Of a DNA stretch of 64,000 nt, positions 1 through 7,570 are shown in pieces. The notes under the pieces were generated by a model. That model did not search any database, was not told the origin of the DNA, and saw only the letters and a list, made by a program, of their open reading frames with translations. The DNA lies in assembly GCF_018413645.1 (NCBI RefSeq), contig NZ_JAHCDA010000001.1, positions 1,426,001 to 1,490,000 on the forward strand. The letters are read 5' to 3'. The translations under genes and the position numbers were made by a program. This stretch comes from Roseococcus pinisoli. GTDB taxonomy: Bacteria; Pseudomonadota; Alphaproteobacteria; Acetobacterales; Acetobacteraceae. How positions within the stretch are numbered: position 1 is the first letter of the stretch; each line of letters begins with the position of its first letter.

Positions 1-221
1 ACCCAGAGCAGCTGGCCCATCGAGCGCGCGAAGAGCTGCGTCGAGGTGGGCACGCCGCGATCGTTCAGCCAGCGGATGAACAACGCCTCGGCGGCGAAGA
101 GGACAGCGCTCAGCGACATGAGAATCGCGCCGCGGAGATTGGCCGGCAAAGCCGCGAAGCGCGAGGTCATGGCCGCGATGGTGGCGCCGAGAAGCTTGCG
201 AAGCAACGTCCGCCCGGTCAT
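1..221 (-). CDS. EamA/DMT family transporter, N-terminal part (cut by window edge)
   Basis: This is the first 73 codons of a minus-strand gene that continues past the left edge. The start at 221 is preceded by AAGGAGAAA, a good ribosome-binding site. The translation has a basic N-terminus, then about residues 28-52 form the first membrane helix (LRGAILMSLSAVLFAAEALF), followed by a GVPTSTQLFARSMGQLLWV stretch. In EamA-type drug/metabolite transporters helix 1 is followed by exactly this kind of 'which resource, which region' segment with a conserved R-S/G pair. The protein would sit in the inner membrane as a ten-helix exporter; the substrate cannot be told. It is divergent from prpE with only 24 bases between the start codons. 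Confidence 0.75.
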   Translation of the reverse strand, partial: MTGRTLLRKLLGATIAAMTSRFAALPANLRGAILMSLSAVLFAAEALFIRWLNDRGVPTSTQLFARSMGQLLW

Positions 222-222
222 T

Positions 223-239
223 TTCTCCTTCGAGGAGAA
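223..239. promoter_or_regulatory. Inverted repeat holding the ribosome-binding sites of two divergent genes
   Basis: TTCTCC (223-228) and GGAGAA (234-239) are perfect inverted repeats around a TTCGA loop. Read on the minus strand it supplies the AAGGAGAA site of the EamA gene, and read on the plus strand the GAGGAGAA site of prpE. The 24-base gap between the two start codons has no room for promoters, so each promoter must lie inside the other gene. The two mRNA leaders would therefore be complementary here. Confidence 0.6.
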
Positions 240-245
240 CGATCC

Positions 246-2132
246 ATGGCCCCGAACGAGGGTTACGACGCCGCGGTCGCACGCTGGCGCAAGGACCCGG
301 ACGCCTATTGGCTGGAAGCCGCGCGTGGCCTGGACTGGAGCCGGGCGCCCTCCCGCGCCTTCGACGGCTCGATGGGTCTCTTCGGCCGGTGGTTCCCCGA
401 CGGCGTGCTGAACACCTGCCACAACGCACTGGACCGCCACGTCGCGGCCGGGCGAGGCGCGCAGACGGCGATCATCTACGACAGCCCCGTCACTGGCACG
501 ATCCGCCGCTTCTCCTATGCGGAGATGCTGGACCGCGTGAGCCGCCTGGCCGGCGCCCTGGCCGCGCGGGGCGTCGCGAAGGGCGACCGCGTGCTGCTCT
601 ACATGCCCATGGTGCCCGAGGCGGCGATCGCCATGCTGGCCTGCGCGCGGCTGGGCGCGATCCATTCCGTGGTCTTCGGCGGCTTCGCGGCGGCGGAGGT
701 CGCGGCGCGCATCGACGACGCCACGCCCAAGGCCATCATCTCGGCGAGCTGCGGGATCGAGCCGGGGCGGATCGTGGCCTACAAGCCGCTGCTGGACGCG
801 GCCATCGGCATGGCGGCGCACAAGCCCGATTTCTGTTTCATCCTGCAGCGGGAGGCGCAGCGCTGCGACCTCGTCGCGGGACGCGACGTCGACTATGCCG
901 AGGCGGAAGCCGCCGGTGCGCCGCACCCTTGCGTGGACGTCGCGGCGACGGATCCGCTCTACATCCTCTACACCAGCGGCACGACGGGAAAGCCGAAGGG
1001 CATCGTGCGCGACCACGGCGGGCACGCGGTGGTGCTGCATGCCAGCATGCGCATGATCTACGGCCTCGGCGCCGGCGACGTCTTCTGGACGGCGAGCGAC
1101 GTGGGCTGGGTCGTCGGTCATTCCTACATCGTCTACGCGCCGCTGCTGGCGGGCTGCACCTCCGTGCTCTTCGAGGGCAAGCCGGTCGGCACGCCCGATG
1201 CGGGCACCTTCTGGCGCGTCTGCGCCGAGCATGGCGTGCGCGTGCTCTTCACCGCGCCGACCGCCATCCGTGCCATCCGCAAGGAGGATCCGGAAGGTGC
1301 GCTGATACGGAAATACGACCTCTCGAAGCTGGAGGCGCTGTACCTCGCGGGCGAGCGTTGCGATCCACCGACGGCGATCTGGTCGGCCGAAAAGCTCGGC
1401 GTGCCGGTGGTGGATCATTGGTGGCAGACCGAGACGGGTTGGCCGATCACCGCGGGCTTCCGCGGCTTCGGCCTCTTCGAGCCTCGCCCCGGCTCAGGCG
1501 GCAAGCCCACGCCGGGTTACGACCTGCGCGCGCTGGATGCCGAGGGGCACGAGGTGCCGCGTGGAACACAAGGTGCGCTGGTGCTGAAGCTGCCGCTGCC
1601 GCCCGGCTGCGCGCCGACCCTGTGGAACGCCGAGCAGCGCTATCGCGAGGCCTATCTCTCCACCTTCCCCGGCTACTACGACACCTCGGATGCCGGCATG
1701 GTCGACGAGGAGGGCTTTGCCTGGGTGATGGGCCGCACGGACGACATCATCAACGTCGCGGGCCATCGCCTTTCGACCGGCGCGATCGAGGAGGTGCTCG
1801 CCGCGCATCCGGATGTCGCGGAATGCGCCGTGGTCGGCATGGCGGATGCGTTGAAGGGCCAGGCGCCGCTCGGCCTCGTGGTGCTGAAGGCCGGCGCCCG
1901 GCGCGAGGAGGCGGAGCTGGCGCGCGAGCTCGTCGCCCTGGTGCGCGAGCGCATCGGGCCCGTCGCGGCCTTCAAGGAAGCGCGCGTCGTCGCGCGCCTG
2001 CCCAAGACGCGATCGGGGAAGATCCTGCGCGGCACGATCCGCAAGATCGCCGATGGCGAACGCTACAGCGTGCCGCCGACGATCGACGATCCGCTGATCC
2101 TCGAGGAGATCGCGGGAGTGCTGGCCGGATGA
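246..2132 (+). CDS. prpE: Propionyl-CoA synthetase (AMP-forming), PrpE/ACSS3-like
   Basis: The enzyme activates propionate (or another short acid) with ATP and CoA through an acyl-adenylate, in the cytoplasm. The 628 residues match the usual PrpE length exactly. The P-loop-like ATP motif YTSGTTGKPKG lies at 242-252, and the acid-pocket region reads DVGWVVGHSYIVYAPLL, which is typical of the acetyl/propionyl-CoA synthetase group. Near the C-terminus LPKTRSGKILRGTIRK carries the catalytic lysine at 592, the residue known to be acylated in PrpE of Salmonella. It starts an apparent four-gene operon; its stop overlaps the next start as ATGA. Acetyl-CoA synthetase activity cannot be excluded from sequence alone. 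Confidence 0.9.
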   Translation: MAPNEGYDAAVARWRKDPDAYWLEAARGLDWSRAPSRAFDGSMGLFGRWFPDGVLNTCHNALDRHVAAGRGAQTAIIYDSPVTGTIRRFSYAEMLDRVSRLAGALAARGVAKGDRVLLYMPMVPEAAIAMLACARLGAIHSVVFGGFAAAEVAARIDDATPKAIISASCGIEPGRIVAYKPLLDAAIGMAAHKPDFCFILQREAQRCDLVAGRDVDYAEAEAAGAPHPCVDVAATDPLYILYTSGTTGKPKGIVRDHGGHAVVLHASMRMIYGLGAGDVFWTASDVGWVVGHSYIVYAPLLAGCTSVLFEGKPVGTPDAGTFWRVCAEHGVRVLFTAPTAIRAIRKEDPEGALIRKYDLSKLEALYLAGERCDPPTAIWSAEKLGVPVVDHWWQTETGWPITAGFRGFGLFEPRPGSGGKPTPGYDLRALDAEGHEVPRGTQGALVLKLPLPPGCAPTLWNAEQRYREAYLSTFPGYYDTSDAGMVDEEGFAWVMGRTDDIINVAGHRLSTGAIEEVLAAHPDVAECAVVGMADALKGQAPLGLVVLKAGARREEAELARELVALVRERIGPVAAFKEARVVARLPKTRSGKILRGTIRKIADGERYSVPPTIDDPLILEEIAGVLAG

Positions 2133-2572
2133 TCACGCGCCGCGTCGCCCTGGTCCTGCTGGCGCTGCCGCTGTCCAGGGAGGCGCGGCCGCTGGGCCTG
2201 GACGTGCTGCGCGGCGACCCCGACCGGCGCCTGCTGCTGGACGCCATCCGCCCCACCCTGGCCCGCGCGACCAACGGCCCGATCCGCTTCACCGTGCGCG
2301 AGCTGCGGCGCTTCGGGGATTTTGCCTACGGCGTGCTCCAGCCGCGACGGCCGGATGGGGAGGGGGCGATCGACTGGATGGCGACGCCCTATCGCGCGCG
2401 CGCCGAAGGCGCGGGTTTCGAGGACGGCCTCACCTACGTGCTCTGGCGCCGGCTGGCGGGCGGCTGGAAGGTCGAGGAGCAGGCCGTCGGTCCCGCCGCA
2501 CCCGTCTGGCCGGACTGGCAGCGGCGCTACCGCCTCCCGCGAAATCTCTTCGAGCAAGGAGGCACGCCATGA
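2129..2572 (+). CDS. Small predicted secreted protein of unknown function
   Basis: A 147-residue protein with a short arginine-led hydrophobic N-terminus (about residues 5-16, LALVLLALPL-like) that looks like a weak signal peptide. The body has a pattern I recognise from small uncharacterised exported proteins: a helical start (LLLDAIRPTLARATNGPIRF), a segment on not changing function with 'GVLQPRRPDGEGAIDW', then 'DGLTYVLWRRLAGGWKVEEQAVGP' and a C-terminal WPDWQRRYRLPRNLF. The layout suggests a cystatin/NTF2-like small fold, but I know no function. ATGA overlaps couple it to prpE upstream and the hydratase downstream, which is odd for an exported protein inside an acyl-CoA operon. Confidence 0.75.
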   Translation: MITRRVALVLLALPLSREARPLGLDVLRGDPDRRLLLDAIRPTLARATNGPIRFTVRELRRFGDFAYGVLQPRRPDGEGAIDWMATPYRARAEGAGFEDGLTYVLWRRLAGGWKVEEQAVGPAAPVWPDWQRRYRLPRNLFEQGGTP

Positions 2573-3339
2573 TCACCATCGAACGCCGCAACGACGGCGT
2601 CGCCCTCATCACGCTCGACCGTCCCGCTGCACGCAACGCGCTGAGCCTCGCGCTGCTGGAGGCGCTGAGCGAAGCGTTGCGCGAATGCGAGGAGGCGCGC
2701 TGCGTGGTGCTCGCGGCGAATGGCCCTGCCTTCTCGGCGGGCCACGACCTGCGCGAGCTGACGGCCGCGCGCGGCGAGGCCGATGGCGGGCGCGCCTTCT
2801 TCGCGCGGACCATGGCGCTGTGCAGCCGCGTGATGCAGCAGGTGGTGAACCATCCGGTGCCGGTGATCGCCGCCGTCGAGGGCATCGCGACCGCGGCCGG
2901 CTGCCAGCTCGTCGCGAGCTGCGACCTGGCCGTCGCGACGCCGGCCTCGAAGTTCTGCACGCCGGGCGTGGACATCGCGCTCTTCTGCTCGACGCCCGCC
3001 GTCGCCGTCGCGCGCGCCATCCCGCGCAAGGCCGCAATGGAGATGCTGCTGACCGGGCGCATGGTCGGGGCCGAGGAGGCGAGGTCGCTCGGCCTCGTCA
3101 ACCGCGTCGCGGAGGATGCGCGCGGTGCGGCGCTGGAACTCGCGGCGCAGATCGCCGCGCGCTCGGCGGTGACGATCCGCATGGGCAAGCGCGGCTTCAT
3201 CGAGCAGTCCGGATTGCCGCTGGCCGAGGCCTATGACGCCGCCAGCGCGGTGATGGTCGACAACATGATGGCCGCGGACGCGGAGGAGGGCATCGGCGCC
3301 TTCCTCGGCAAGCGCGCGCCGCATTGGCAGGATCGCTGA
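2569..3339 (+). CDS. Enoyl-CoA hydratase/isomerase family protein, ECHDC3-like
   Basis: This crotonase-fold protein of 256 residues has the oxyanion-hole segment NGPAFSAGHDLREL near residues 50-64 and the second one, IAAVEGIATAAGCQLVASCD, near 101-120. The CTPGVDIALFCSTPAVAVAR stretch around 134-153 and the later AMEMLLTGRMV are characteristic of the ECHDC3 subgroup, whose reaction is poorly defined. The usual catalytic glutamate of true enoyl-CoA hydratases is not obvious at the expected place, so activity may differ from hydration. It lies between a small secreted protein and an acyl-CoA synthetase on the same strand, so a role in degrading an activated acid is likely. Confidence 0.85.
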   Translation: MITIERRNDGVALITLDRPAARNALSLALLEALSEALRECEEARCVVLAANGPAFSAGHDLRELTAARGEADGGRAFFARTMALCSRVMQQVVNHPVPVIAAVEGIATAAGCQLVASCDLAVATPASKFCTPGVDIALFCSTPAVAVARAIPRKAAMEMLLTGRMVGAEEARSLGLVNRVAEDARGAALELAAQIAARSAVTIRMGKRGFIEQSGLPLAEAYDAASAVMVDNMMAADAEEGIGAFLGKRAPHWQDR

Positions 3340-3344
3340 GACCC

Positions 3345-4964
3345 ATGGCCGCTTCCGATTACGACGCCCTTCCCCGGGTTGCCGCCAACCACCAGCCGCT
3401 CACGCCGCTGCTCTTCCTGGAGCGCAGCGCGGCGGTCTTTCCCGACCATGTCGCCGTCGTCCACGGCGCGATCCGGCGCAGCTATGCGGAACTGCGCGCG
3501 CGCTGCGTGAAGCTGGCCCATGCACTGGCCCTGCGCGGTCTCAGGCGCGGCGACACGGTGGCAGCGATGCTGCCCAACACCCCGGCGATGCTGGAATGCC
3601 ATTACGGCGTGCCCATGGCCGGCTGCGTGCTCAACAGCATCAACACGCGGCTCGACGCGGCGACCATCGCCCATATCCTGGACCATGGCGAGGCAAGGCT
3701 CCTCATCGTGGACCGGGAGTTTCTGCCGGTCCTGCGCGCGGCGCTGACGCAATGCGCGAACCGTCCCGCGATCATCGAGGTGAACGACAGCGAGGCGCCC
3801 TTCGCCGGAACGCTGGGCGGGCAGGATTACGAGGCTCTGCTGGACGAAGGCCGCGCCGATTTCGCCTGGCCGCTGCCGCCCGACGAATGGGACGCCATCA
3901 CCCTCAACTACACCTCCGGCACGACGGGCAAGCCGAAGGGTGTCGTCTACCATCATCGCGGCGCGCAGCTGCTCGCGACGAGCAATGTGCTGGCGGCGGG
4001 GATGGTGCGGCACCCCGTCTATCTCTGGACGCTGCCGATGTTTCATTGCAACGGCTGGTGCTTCCCCTGGACCATCACCGCGATGGCCGGCACGCATGTC
4101 TGCCTGCGCGCGGTGCGCGGTGCCGCGATGTGGTCGCTCATCGCCGAGCATGGCGTCACGCATATGTGCGGCGCGCCGATCGTGATGGGCACGCTGCTGG
4201 CCACGCCCGAGGAGGAGAAGCGCCCGCTTCCCGGCAGCGTGACCTTCATCGTCGCTGGCGCGCCGCCGCCCGAGGCCGTGCTCGCCGCCATGAGCGCGGC
4301 CGGCTTCGCCGTGCTGCACGTCTATGGGCTCACCGAATGCTACGGCCCAGCCGTCACCAACGAATGGCACGAGGAATGGGACGCGGCGCCGGCGGCCGAG
4401 AAGGCGCGGCTCATGGCGCGGCAGGGCGTGCGTTACCTCGCGCTCGAGGGGCTCGACGTCATGAACCCGGAGACGATGGAAACCGTCGCCTCGGACGGCG
4501 TGGCGATGGGCGAGGTCATGATGCAGGGCAACTGCGTCATGAAGGGCTACCTGAAGGATGAGGCCGCGACGGTGGCGGCCTTCGCCGGCGGCTGGTTCCA
4601 CACCGGCGATCTCGCGGTGAAGCACCCGGACGGCTACATCCAGCTGCGCGACCGCTCGAAGGACATCATCATCTCGGGCGGCGAGAACATCTCCTCCATC
4701 GAGGTCGAGGATGCGCTGTTCAAGCATCCGGCGGTCGCCTTGGCGGCCGTCGTCGCGCGGCCGGACGACAAATGGGGCGAGGTGCCCTGTGCTTTTGTCG
4801 AGCTGAAGCCCGGCGCGGTTGCGACCGAGGCCGAGCTGATCGCCCATTGCCGCGGCATCCTCGCCGGCTTCAAGCTGCCCAAGCATATCGTTTTCGCGGA
4901 GCTGCCCAAGACCAGCACCGGAAAGATCCAGAAGCACGTCCTGCGCGCGCAGGTCCAGCAATAG
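3345..4964 (+). CDS. AMP-dependent acyl-CoA synthetase (DmdB/medium-chain type)
   Basis: The 539-residue protein belongs to the ANL superfamily of acyl-adenylate-forming enzymes. YTSGTTGKPKG at 189-199 is the ATP-binding motif, YGLTECYGP the adenine-side motif, FHTGDLAVKHPDGYIQLRDR the hinge region, and LPKTSTGKIQKHVLR the C-terminal lysine motif. The group resembles methylmercaptopropionate-CoA ligase DmdB and medium-chain ligases; the true acid is not known. I chose the ATG at 3345 over a TTG at 3324 because it lies just past the hydratase stop and gives the normal N-terminus of the family. It probably closes the prpE operon. Confidence 0.87.
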   Translation: MAASDYDALPRVAANHQPLTPLLFLERSAAVFPDHVAVVHGAIRRSYAELRARCVKLAHALALRGLRRGDTVAAMLPNTPAMLECHYGVPMAGCVLNSINTRLDAATIAHILDHGEARLLIVDREFLPVLRAALTQCANRPAIIEVNDSEAPFAGTLGGQDYEALLDEGRADFAWPLPPDEWDAITLNYTSGTTGKPKGVVYHHRGAQLLATSNVLAAGMVRHPVYLWTLPMFHCNGWCFPWTITAMAGTHVCLRAVRGAAMWSLIAEHGVTHMCGAPIVMGTLLATPEEEKRPLPGSVTFIVAGAPPPEAVLAAMSAAGFAVLHVYGLTECYGPAVTNEWHEEWDAAPAAEKARLMARQGVRYLALEGLDVMNPETMETVASDGVAMGEVMMQGNCVMKGYLKDEAATVAAFAGGWFHTGDLAVKHPDGYIQLRDRSKDIIISGGENISSIEVEDALFKHPAVALAAVVARPDDKWGEVPCAFVELKPGAVATEAELIAHCRGILAGFKLPKHIVFAELPKTSTGKIQKHVLRAQVQQ

Positions 4965-4979
4965 GCCTGCGCGTCCCGA

Positions 4980-5615
4980 TCAGTCCCGGCGCGTTGGCGC
5001 GACGGGCAGCTTCCATCCCCGCGCGATCGAGATCAGCCGCAAGGCCAGGCAAAGGCCGATGGCCGGCAGCGAGACGATGGTGGGCGACAGGCCCATCCAT
5101 TCGCCGGCCAGCACCATCAGCGCGGCGGCGAGGGCGGCGACGGCATAGATCTCCCCCTGCAGCACCACTGGCACGCGCGCGGTGAGAACGTCGCGCAGCA
5201 TGCCGCCGCCGATGCCGCTCAGCATGCCCAGCAGCGCGGCCATGGGCGGCGAAAGGCCGAATTCCAGCGCCTTGTAGGTGCCCGTGACGGCGAAGACGCC
5301 GAGGCCTGCCGCGTCGAAGAACAGGACGGCGGAATGGAAGCGCGCGATCAGCGGCTGGAAGCCGAAGGCCAGCAGCCCCGCGGCCGTCGCGATCGCCAGC
5401 GCGTACCAGCTGGCGATGGCGACCGGCGGCACGGCGCCCAGCAGCAGATCGCGGAGGATGCCGCCGGCCGCCGCCGTCACGAAGGCCAGCACCAGCACGC
5501 CGAAGAGATCCATCCCGCGCTGGGTGCCGAGCACGGCACCGCTGAGCGCGAAGGCGAAGGTGCCGACGAGGTCCAGCGGGTGGATCAGATAGGCGAGGGG
5601 CAGGTCGACGGGCAG
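4980..5615 (-). CDS. TRIC-type cation channel / YicG-UPF0126 family, probable CTG start
   Basis: An inner-membrane protein built of two repeated three-helix units (PF03458), the bacterial relatives of trimeric intracellular cation channels. The glycine motif AAAGGILRDLLLG and its repeat GIGGGMLRDVLTARVP are typical. The first standard start codon is a GTG at 5534, but it would cut off the first helix. Upstream in frame the sequence encodes PLAYLIHPLDLVGTFAFALS, which is the expected helix 1, and this frame is open back to a TGA at 5630. In that stretch the only plausible start is CTG at 5615, seven bases after AGGAG. This gives 211 residues, normal for the family. Ion selectivity is unknown. 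Confidence 0.8.
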   Translation of the reverse strand: MPVDLPLAYLIHPLDLVGTFAFALSGAVLGTQRGMDLFGVLVLAFVTAAAGGILRDLLLGAVPPVAIASWYALAIATAAGLLAFGFQPLIARFHSAVLFFDAAGLGVFAVTGTYKALEFGLSPPMAALLGMLSGIGGGMLRDVLTARVPVVLQGEIYAVAALAAALMVLAGEWMGLSPTIVSLPAIGLCLALRLISIARGWKLPVAPTRRD

Positions 5616-5694
5616 GGGAAGGCTCCTTCACGCAGCCCGTGGCGCGCCGGCCGCGACGGGGCCGGCCGATACTGGTGGGCGCCGGAACGCGAAG

Positions 5695-6405
5695 TCAAAC
5701 GGCGGTGAGGATGCCGATCCGGCCTTCTTCGAAGACGCCGCAGGTCAGCGGCCCGCCGAAGACGGCGCCCGTGTCGAGGTTCACGCGGTTCTCGCGCAGA
5801 TCGGCCTCGCGCTCGCGCACGGGGGTGTGTCCGTGCACGACGATCATGCCGTGATCGGCCTCGCTGTTGAGGAAGGCGCCGCGGATGCGCAGCAGGTCCT
5901 CGGGCTTCTGCTCGTCGAGCGGAACGCCGGGGCGGATGCCGGCATGGACGAAGAGATAGGGGCCCACGCGGTAGTGCAGCTGCAGGGAGCGCAGGAAGGC
6001 GAGATGCGCGGCCGGGATGCCCGGGGCCCAGGCGTCGCGCGGTGCATCCGGGGCCATGCCCCAGCTCGCGAGGGCGTGGTTGCCGCCGTAATACATCCAG
6101 TCCGTCGCGCTCGGCGCGTCGCCGTCGAGGGCGGCGAGGAGGGTGTCCTCGTGATTGCCGCGCAGGTTCACCACGGGGCAGGCGTCGAAGCCCATGGCGG
6201 CTTCGAGCGCGCCGGCGGAATCGGGACCGCGGTCGATGAAGTCGCCCAGATGCACGACGGAGGCCCCGGAGGTTGGGTTCTCCTTCAGGTCGGCACGGAT
6301 CAGCTCATGCAGCGCCTTGAGCTGGTCGGCGCAGCCATGGACGTCGCCGATCGCATAGACGCGCGTGCCGACCGGCAGCTGGGCCGGCGCCTTGAGCCAC
6401 TTCAT
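5695..6405 (-). CDS. Metallophosphoesterase, PrpA/ApaH-like protein phosphatase
   Basis: A 236-residue cytoplasmic phosphatase. The three metal-binding blocks of the calcineurin-like fold are plain: GDVHG at 20-24, GDFIDRGPDS at 54-63 and GNHE at 83-86, with a later VHAG and VHGHTPV supplying further histidines. The size and block spacing fit the small serine/threonine phosphatase or diadenosine tetraphosphatase-like group; the substrate cannot be decided. It follows prfB by 24 bases on the same strand and probably shares its transcript. Confidence 0.88.
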   Translation of the reverse strand: MKWLKAPAQLPVGTRVYAIGDVHGCADQLKALHELIRADLKENPTSGASVVHLGDFIDRGPDSAGALEAAMGFDACPVVNLRGNHEDTLLAALDGDAPSATDWMYYGGNHALASWGMAPDAPRDAWAPGIPAAHLAFLRSLQLHYRVGPYLFVHAGIRPGVPLDEQKPEDLLRIRGAFLNSEADHGMIVVHGHTPVREREADLRENRVNLDTGAVFGGPLTCGVFEEGRIGILTAV

Positions 6406-6429
6406 GGCGTGGCGGCGGGCCCGCCGACC

Positions 6430-7561
6430 CTAGCGCGCATTGGCGCTCGCATCGGATCGCGTGTTCCCCACGCGCGCGGCCAGGGCGGCGGCCATGAAGT
6501 CGTCGATGTCGCCGTCCAGCACCGCGGAAGGATTGCCCTTTTCCAGCCCGCTGCGGAGGTCCTTTACCAGCTGGTAGGGCTGCAGGACGTAGTTGCGGAT
6601 CTGGTGGCCCCAGCCGATGTCGGTCTTGCCGGCCTCGATGCCTTCGCTGATGGCCTCGCGTTTCCGGAGCTCCAGCTCGTAGAGGCGCGCCTTCAGCATA
6701 TCCATCGCGATGACGCGGTTGCGGTGCTGCGAGCGGTCCTGCGTGGAGGCCGCGACGATGCCGGTCGGGATATGCGTGAAGCGCACGCCCGATTCCGTCT
6801 TGTTCACGTGCTGGCCGCCGGCGCCGGAGGCGCGGAAGGTGTCGGTCTTGAGGTCGGCCGGGTTGATCTCGATTTCGATCTTGTCGTCGATCACCGGATA
6901 GACGTAGACGCTGGCGAAGCTGGTCTGGCGCTTGTCGTTGCCGCCGAAGGGGCTGATGCGCACCAGGCGGTGCACGCCCGTCTCGGTCTTGAGCCAGCCG
7001 AAGGCATTGTCGCCCGTGACCTGGAGGGTCGCGGACTTGATGCCGGCCTCCTCGCCCTCGGACTGCTCGGTGAGCACGACCTTGTAGCCGCGGCGCTCGG
7101 CCCAGCGCATGTACATGCGCAGCAGCATCTCGGCCCAGTCCTGGGCCTCGGTGCCGCCGGCGCCGGCATTCACTTCGATATAGGCGTCGTTGTGATCGGC
7201 CTCGCCGGAGAGGAGGCTCTCGATCTCGCGGCGCTTGGCCTCGGTGGCATAGGTCTCGAGGTCGGCGACGGCGGCATCGGCCGTCGCGGCGTCGCTCTCG
7301 GCCTCGGCCATCTCGATGAGCTCCATCGCGTCGGCGACGGACTGCTCGAGCTTCTGGACACCTTCGACCTGCTCGACCAGCCGGCCGCGCTCGCGCATGA
7401 GGCGCTGGGCCTCGGTGGCGTCATTCCAGAGGGTGGGGTCCTCGGCCCGAGCGTTCAGCTCGGCGAGGCGGATGAGGGAGGCATCCCAGTCAAAGATGCC
7501 TCCTCAGCAGAGTCACCGAAGCGGTGATCTGCTCGTGCAACTGTGTGGCATCGGCGCGCAT
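6430..7561 (-). CDS. prfB: Peptide chain release factor 2, with programmed +1 frameshift
   Basis: RF2 ends translation at UGA and UAA. The gene is in two frames: a 23-codon leader (start at 7561) ending in an in-frame TGA at 7492-7490, then the main frame from 7491 to the stop at 6430. The shift site is CTT TGA C, with AGGAGG three bases before CTT, the same spacing as in E. coli. The joined product is 376 residues. The catalytic GGQ loop reads RASGAGGQHVNKTESGVR, with the methylated glutamine, and the stop-recognition tripeptide region lies in GDNAFGWLKTETGVHRL. The gene begins 9 bases after mrcA. The shift lets low RF2 levels raise RF2 synthesis. Confidence 0.95.
7489..7504 (-). promoter_or_regulatory. 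RF2 programmed +1 frameshift site
   Basis: Read on the minus strand: AGGAGG (7504-7499), a three-base spacer CAT, then CTT TGA C (7495-7489). The internal Shine-Dalgarno-like block, slippery CTT codon and poorly terminating TGA-C context are the three known parts of the prfB autoregulatory site. Confidence 0.93.
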
Positions 7562-7570
7562 GATGGGCCC

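Noticed and set aside
308-2128. The long plus-strand frame that precedes the small secreted protein in the same frame
   Set aside because: The part before 2129 is a shifted reading of prpE, rich in Arg and Gly; only the segment from ATG 2129 is real.
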